Assembly: GCF_015245355.1 (NCBI RefSeq)
Contig: NZ_CP063311.1
Coordinates: 2,515,217-2,579,216 of the forward strand
From: Anabaenopsis elenkinii CCIBt3563
GTDB taxonomy: Bacteria > Cyanobacteriota > Cyanobacteriia > Cyanobacteriales > Nostocaceae
Direction: 5' to 3'
DNA: 64,000 bases
Positions 61,699 to 64,000 of this stretch are shown here, piece by piece. The position numbers and the translations under genes were made by a program. The first letter of the stretch is position 1. Every line of letters starts with the position of its first letter. Under the pieces are notes generated by a model that had not been told where the DNA came from, did not search any database, and worked only from the letters and a program-made list of their open reading frames with translations.

Positions 61699-62166
61699 AA
61701 TCTAAAAAACTCCAAAAAATCTAGATTTTAGCCCTTACGCTTGTTGTCAGCGTCAAATTATTCTGAATTAATCTTGAATAATTTACATATTTTTGTTAAT
61801 ATTCTAACATATTAACTCACCTTTTGCCTCTGAAGTCACCAGCGAAAATATTAGGCAATCAACTAGAAAACTAGAGCTTTTACCTGTAGTGCTATAAAAA
61901 ACATTAGCCATGTTTTTTTATTAACTAGTTGCTATGAAAAAAAACATGGGAAATCTGATTTATAACTAATAGTTTAAATTCAACTTAATTGCCCAAAAAA
62001 AGTTATTTTCACATGAAGATATTCCTTTACTGATTCTCAGAGGATGTTTTATAACTTTTCAACAGGTAATTTTTATCTTAGGGAATAGGGAATTTAACTC
62101 CCACCGATAGTACCCCCTGACGACCACATGTATTAAGGTGAAGACTAGTAGTTAAAGGAAATTGCC
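61699..62166. promoter_or_regulatory. Divergent region between gyrA and a small gene
   Basis: About 470 bp, AT-rich, no gene. A 12-bp perfect inverted repeat (CCATGTTTTTTT at 61908-61919, AAAAAAACATGG at 61938-61949) lies about 210 bp upstream of gyrA; on either strand it resembles a terminator stem. A dispersed repeat end of the GGATGTTTT family lies at 62041-62084. Confidence 0.45.
62041..62084 (+). repeat. Dispersed repeat end (GGATGTTTT family)
   Basis: The sequence from AGGATGTTTTATAACTTTTC to ATCTTAGGGA is closely related to the right arm of the element at 53184-53229 read on the minus strand, and its first 13 bases match 60-72 apart from one base. It has no partner arm nearby, so it is a solitary end. 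Confidence 0.55.
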
Positions 62167-62385
62167 ATGAATCATAGAAAAGTTTCCCACCCAGGGGAAA
62201 AAGATCATTCAGAAGATGCTGCATCTCAATTAAGTCCAGAGGTGCTAGATATGATCAAACATCCTCCCAAAATGGATGATGTCATCCGCGCCCAGTCACC
62301 TGCTGAACGGAGGGGGAACCCTGCTTTAGTACCGGAGATGCTGGAGCAACCAATTGATGAAACCCTTGAGGAGCATGAAGGTTAG
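62167..62385 (+). CDS. Small hydrophilic protein of unknown function
   Basis: The 72-residue protein (MNHRKVSHPGEKDHSEDAAS..) is charged and proline-rich with no membrane helix or cysteine. A segment, QSPAERRGNPALVPEMLEQP, looks conserved in style but I do not recognise the family. AAAGGAAA nine bases before the ATG is a fair ribosome-binding site, and the frame shows normal codon use, which supports a real gene. It lies 48 bp upstream of the deacetylase gene on the same strand, so the two may be co-transcribed. Confidence 0.6.
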   Translation: MNHRKVSHPGEKDHSEDAASQLSPEVLDMIKHPPKMDDVIRAQSPAERRGNPALVPEMLEQPIDETLEEHEG

Positions 62386-62433
62386 AGCAACAATCAGGAT
62401 AGAATAACCCAGAGTATTCTGCTGTGTTGCCTT

Positions 62434-63354
62434 ATGCTATCAGTCATTTATTCTGATGAGTTTCTAGACCACAAAACTGGGAGATATCATCCCGAAAAGC
62501 CAGAACGCTTGACAGTAATAGTTAATGCTCTCAAGTCAGCCGCCTTTGCAGAAAAAATTACTTGGCTTACCCCTACGCCAGCATCAGCAAGGCCATCCCT
62601 GATACCCACACTACTCAAAGCCCATGATCCAGCCTACATCAACAAGGTTAAAGAAATAGCTACCAGTGGAGGGGGTTATTTAGACGGTGATACACCAGTT
62701 TCCTCCCGCAGTTATGATGTAGCATTGTTGGCAGTAAGTGCCTGGCTGGATGGGGTTAATACTGTACTCACCTCCGCTAACCCAGCTTTTGTCTTAGCAC
62801 GTCCACCGGGACACCATGCTGAACGTAATACTGGTATGGGCTTTTGTTTATTTTCCCATGCAGCGATCGCCGCTTTATATGCCCTGGAACAACCAGGAGT
62901 TAACCGCGTCGCCATTCTCGACTGGGATGTACATCATGGCAATGGTACCCAGGCGATCGTCGAAACTCACCCCAAAATTGCATACTGTTCTTTACACCAG
63001 TATCCGTGTTATCCCGGTACTGGCGCAGCTTCTGAGGGGGGACTATATGATAATGTCTTGAATTTACCGATACCCCCTGGTAGTAATATCACCATATATC
63101 AGCCACTCATAGAAACGAAGGTAATACCGTTTTTAGCTGAGTTTCAGGCAGATTTACTGATTGTCAGTGCTGGTTATGATGCCAATCAGTCAGATCCTTT
63201 AAGCAATATCAATTTACAGCCTCAAGACTATGCATTATTTACAAATGCTTGTCTAGGACTAACTCGGAAAATTCTCTTTGGTTTAGAAGGTGGTTATGAT
63301 TTTACCTCACTCTCCCAATCTGTATTAGCCACCCTGGAAAGCTGCTTAATTTAA
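62434..63354 (+). CDS. Histone-deacetylase-family (acetylpolyamine/acetoin-type) hydrolase
   Basis: The 306-residue protein follows the HDAC/AcuC/AphA zinc-hydrolase family: YSDEFLDHKTGRYHPEKPERL at the start, RPPGHHAERNTGMGFCLFSHAAIAA (paired catalytic histidines), VAILDWDVHHGNGTQ (zinc-binding Asp and His), YPGTGAASEGG and SAGYDANQSDPLSN (second zinc Asp), with LEGGYD near the end. Bacterial members remove acetyl groups from small amines or proteins; histones are not the substrate. All catalytic residues appear intact. The substrate is not deducible. It follows the small unknown gene by 48 bp. Confidence 0.92.
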   Translation: MLSVIYSDEFLDHKTGRYHPEKPERLTVIVNALKSAAFAEKITWLTPTPASARPSLIPTLLKAHDPAYINKVKEIATSGGGYLDGDTPVSSRSYDVALLAVSAWLDGVNTVLTSANPAFVLARPPGHHAERNTGMGFCLFSHAAIAALYALEQPGVNRVAILDWDVHHGNGTQAIVETHPKIAYCSLHQYPCYPGTGAASEGGLYDNVLNLPIPPGSNITIYQPLIETKVIPFLAEFQADLLIVSAGYDANQSDPLSNINLQPQDYALFTNACLGLTRKILFGLEGGYDFTSLSQSVLATLESCLI

Positions 63355-63374
63355 CTTAAATATCTCTTGTAGGA

Positions 63375-63427
63375 TGCGTCAGACCCTCTAAATTGTGGAA
63401 ATCAAGAGATTTTTGATATCTGACGCA
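63375..63427. repeat. TGCGTCAGA inverted repeat
   Basis: TGCGTCAGA (63375-63383) and TCTGACGCA (63419-63427) form a perfect 9-bp inverted repeat with a 35-base spacer, 20 bp after the deacetylase stop. Repeats with this core are a familiar dispersed element in cyanobacterial genomes. A terminator role is possible but no T-run is present. Confidence 0.6.
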
Positions 63428-63447
63428 CCTAAATATTAATTTATTAG

Positions 63448-64000
63448 GAGTTACGCATTGACAGAATAACAAAATAGTGAATTGATAAATATAGGTCGTC
63501 TACTTGCTAGGTATCAGACAATTAGAAAAATCACGAAACCATCCACAGCGCAATGCAATCTAGACCTATACACCTTATTTTTACTGTCAGAGCCAAAGTT
63601 TGGGGGGTGCAGTAGGTTAGCAGAGATATTAGGAGACGTTTCACATGATAGTGTGAATCGCTTTTTATTGAGAGAGCGATATGAACCGAAAGATTTATTC
63701 AACATTATAGAAAAAGTTATTAACTTGGTAGGAGGAATACTAAGTGTAGATGATACAGTGATAGAAAAGATTTACAGCGACCCCAAAAATGCTGAATTAA
63801 TCGGTTATTTTTGGTCAGGTAAAGCCCATAAAACAATTATTGGCTTAAATTTAATCACTCTATATTACAGTGATATTCATGGTAATTCAGTGCCAATAAA
63901 TTACAGAATATATGATAAAAAGGAGGGAAAAACAAAAAACGATTATTTTAGAGAAATGGTAAGTGAAATAATAAGCTGGGGAGTCAAACCCAGAATTGTA
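63448..64000 (+). mobile_element. IS701-like insertion sequence, left part
   Basis: A probable left end (AGGAGTTACGCATTGACAGA, from about 63446) lies upstream of a transposase frame that runs off the window. From memory, GTTACGCA-TGACA-type ends occur on several cyanobacterial insertion sequences. The right end is outside the window, so neither completeness nor target duplication can be judged. Confidence 0.6.
63482..64000 (+). CDS. IS701-like DDE transposase, partial (runs off the window)
   Basis: An open frame continues from TTG 63482 to the end of the window without a stop (173 codons). It reads LDLYTLFLLSEPKFGGCSRL, VSHDSVNRFLLRERYEPKDL, GGILSVDDTVIEKIYSD (first catalytic Asp in the SVDDT motif), YFWSGKAHKTIIGLNLITLYY and YRIYDKKEGKTKNDYFREM. 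These segments match the IS701-type transposases common in cyanobacteria. No ATG or strong ribosome-binding site was found at the start, so the N-terminus is uncertain; the true start could be TTG 63482 or further in. Further catalytic residues lie beyond the window. Confidence 0.75.
   Translation, partial: MINIGRLLARYQTIRKITKPSTAQCNLDLYTLFLLSEPKFGGCSRLAEILGDVSHDSVNRFLLRERYEPKDLFNIIEKVINLVGGILSVDDTVIEKIYSDPKNAELIGYFWSGKAHKTIIGLNLITLYYSDIHGNSVPINYRIYDKKEGKTKNDYFREMVSEIISWGVKPRIV

Overview
This window looks like the chromosome of a filamentous, nitrogen-fixing-type cyanobacterium (Nostocales). The palindrome GCGATCGC (HIP1) is scattered through almost every gene, base composition is AT-leaning, and the housekeeping genes are of cyanobacterial type: the division protein Ftn2/ZipN (ARC6 homologue), an LPA3/DUF1995 protein, DUF1400, DUF2301, DUF4912, PRC-barrel/DUF2382 and short SLH proteins, and a Calvin-type class II aldolase. 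The genus cannot be fixed from the sequence alone.

Layout. 1-2700 is decayed accessory DNA: an orphan Phd/YefM antitoxin, the 3' remnant of a STAND/NB-ARC gene cut off by a complete IS630-type element (17-bp perfect terminal repeats, two-frame transposase), and a solitary degenerate CRISPR repeat. 2700-31000 is mostly core genome: a sugar aminotransferase, a FetB-like permease, a TPR protein, a succinyl-CoA-ligase-like pair with altered active sites, an LPA3-like protein, an ABC exporter, galE, a TauE/SafE-type membrane protein with an Ig-like partner, fructose-bisphosphate aldolase, tRNA-Lys, a mutarotase, pdhA, ftn2, SAM hydroxide adenosyltransferase and aspS. 30858-35727 is a surface-glycan-like set: an orphan sugar-binding lipoprotein, glycosyltransferases, a methyltransferase and a broken FkbM methyltransferase. 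36186-38591 is an hsp20-dnaK chaperone pair. 38668-39861 holds a truncated DUF29-like gene ending inside a solitary CRISPR repeat, a PD-(D/E)XK protein and a three-repeat CRISPR array with no cas genes in the window. murF follows.

41952-51345 is the most unusual block: nine co-directional, closely packed genes that read as a compact type IV secretion system (VirB2-, B3-, B4-, B5-, B6-, two B8-, B10- and B9-like) with no relaxase, coupling ATPase, VirB11 or lytic transglycosylase beside it. It contains HIP1 sites, so it seems long resident. It is followed by an Rpn-like nuclease and a Uma2 nuclease.

53100-57400 carries MITE-like repeats, a truncated HlyD-type adaptor, a C39-peptidase ABC exporter with a cyclic-nucleotide-binding-like domain, and a helix-turn-helix protein. 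57558-63354 returns to core genes (lnt, gyrA, a small unknown protein, an HDAC-family deacetylase). The window ends inside an IS701-like transposase.

All functions are assigned by reading protein motifs by eye; no database search was run.
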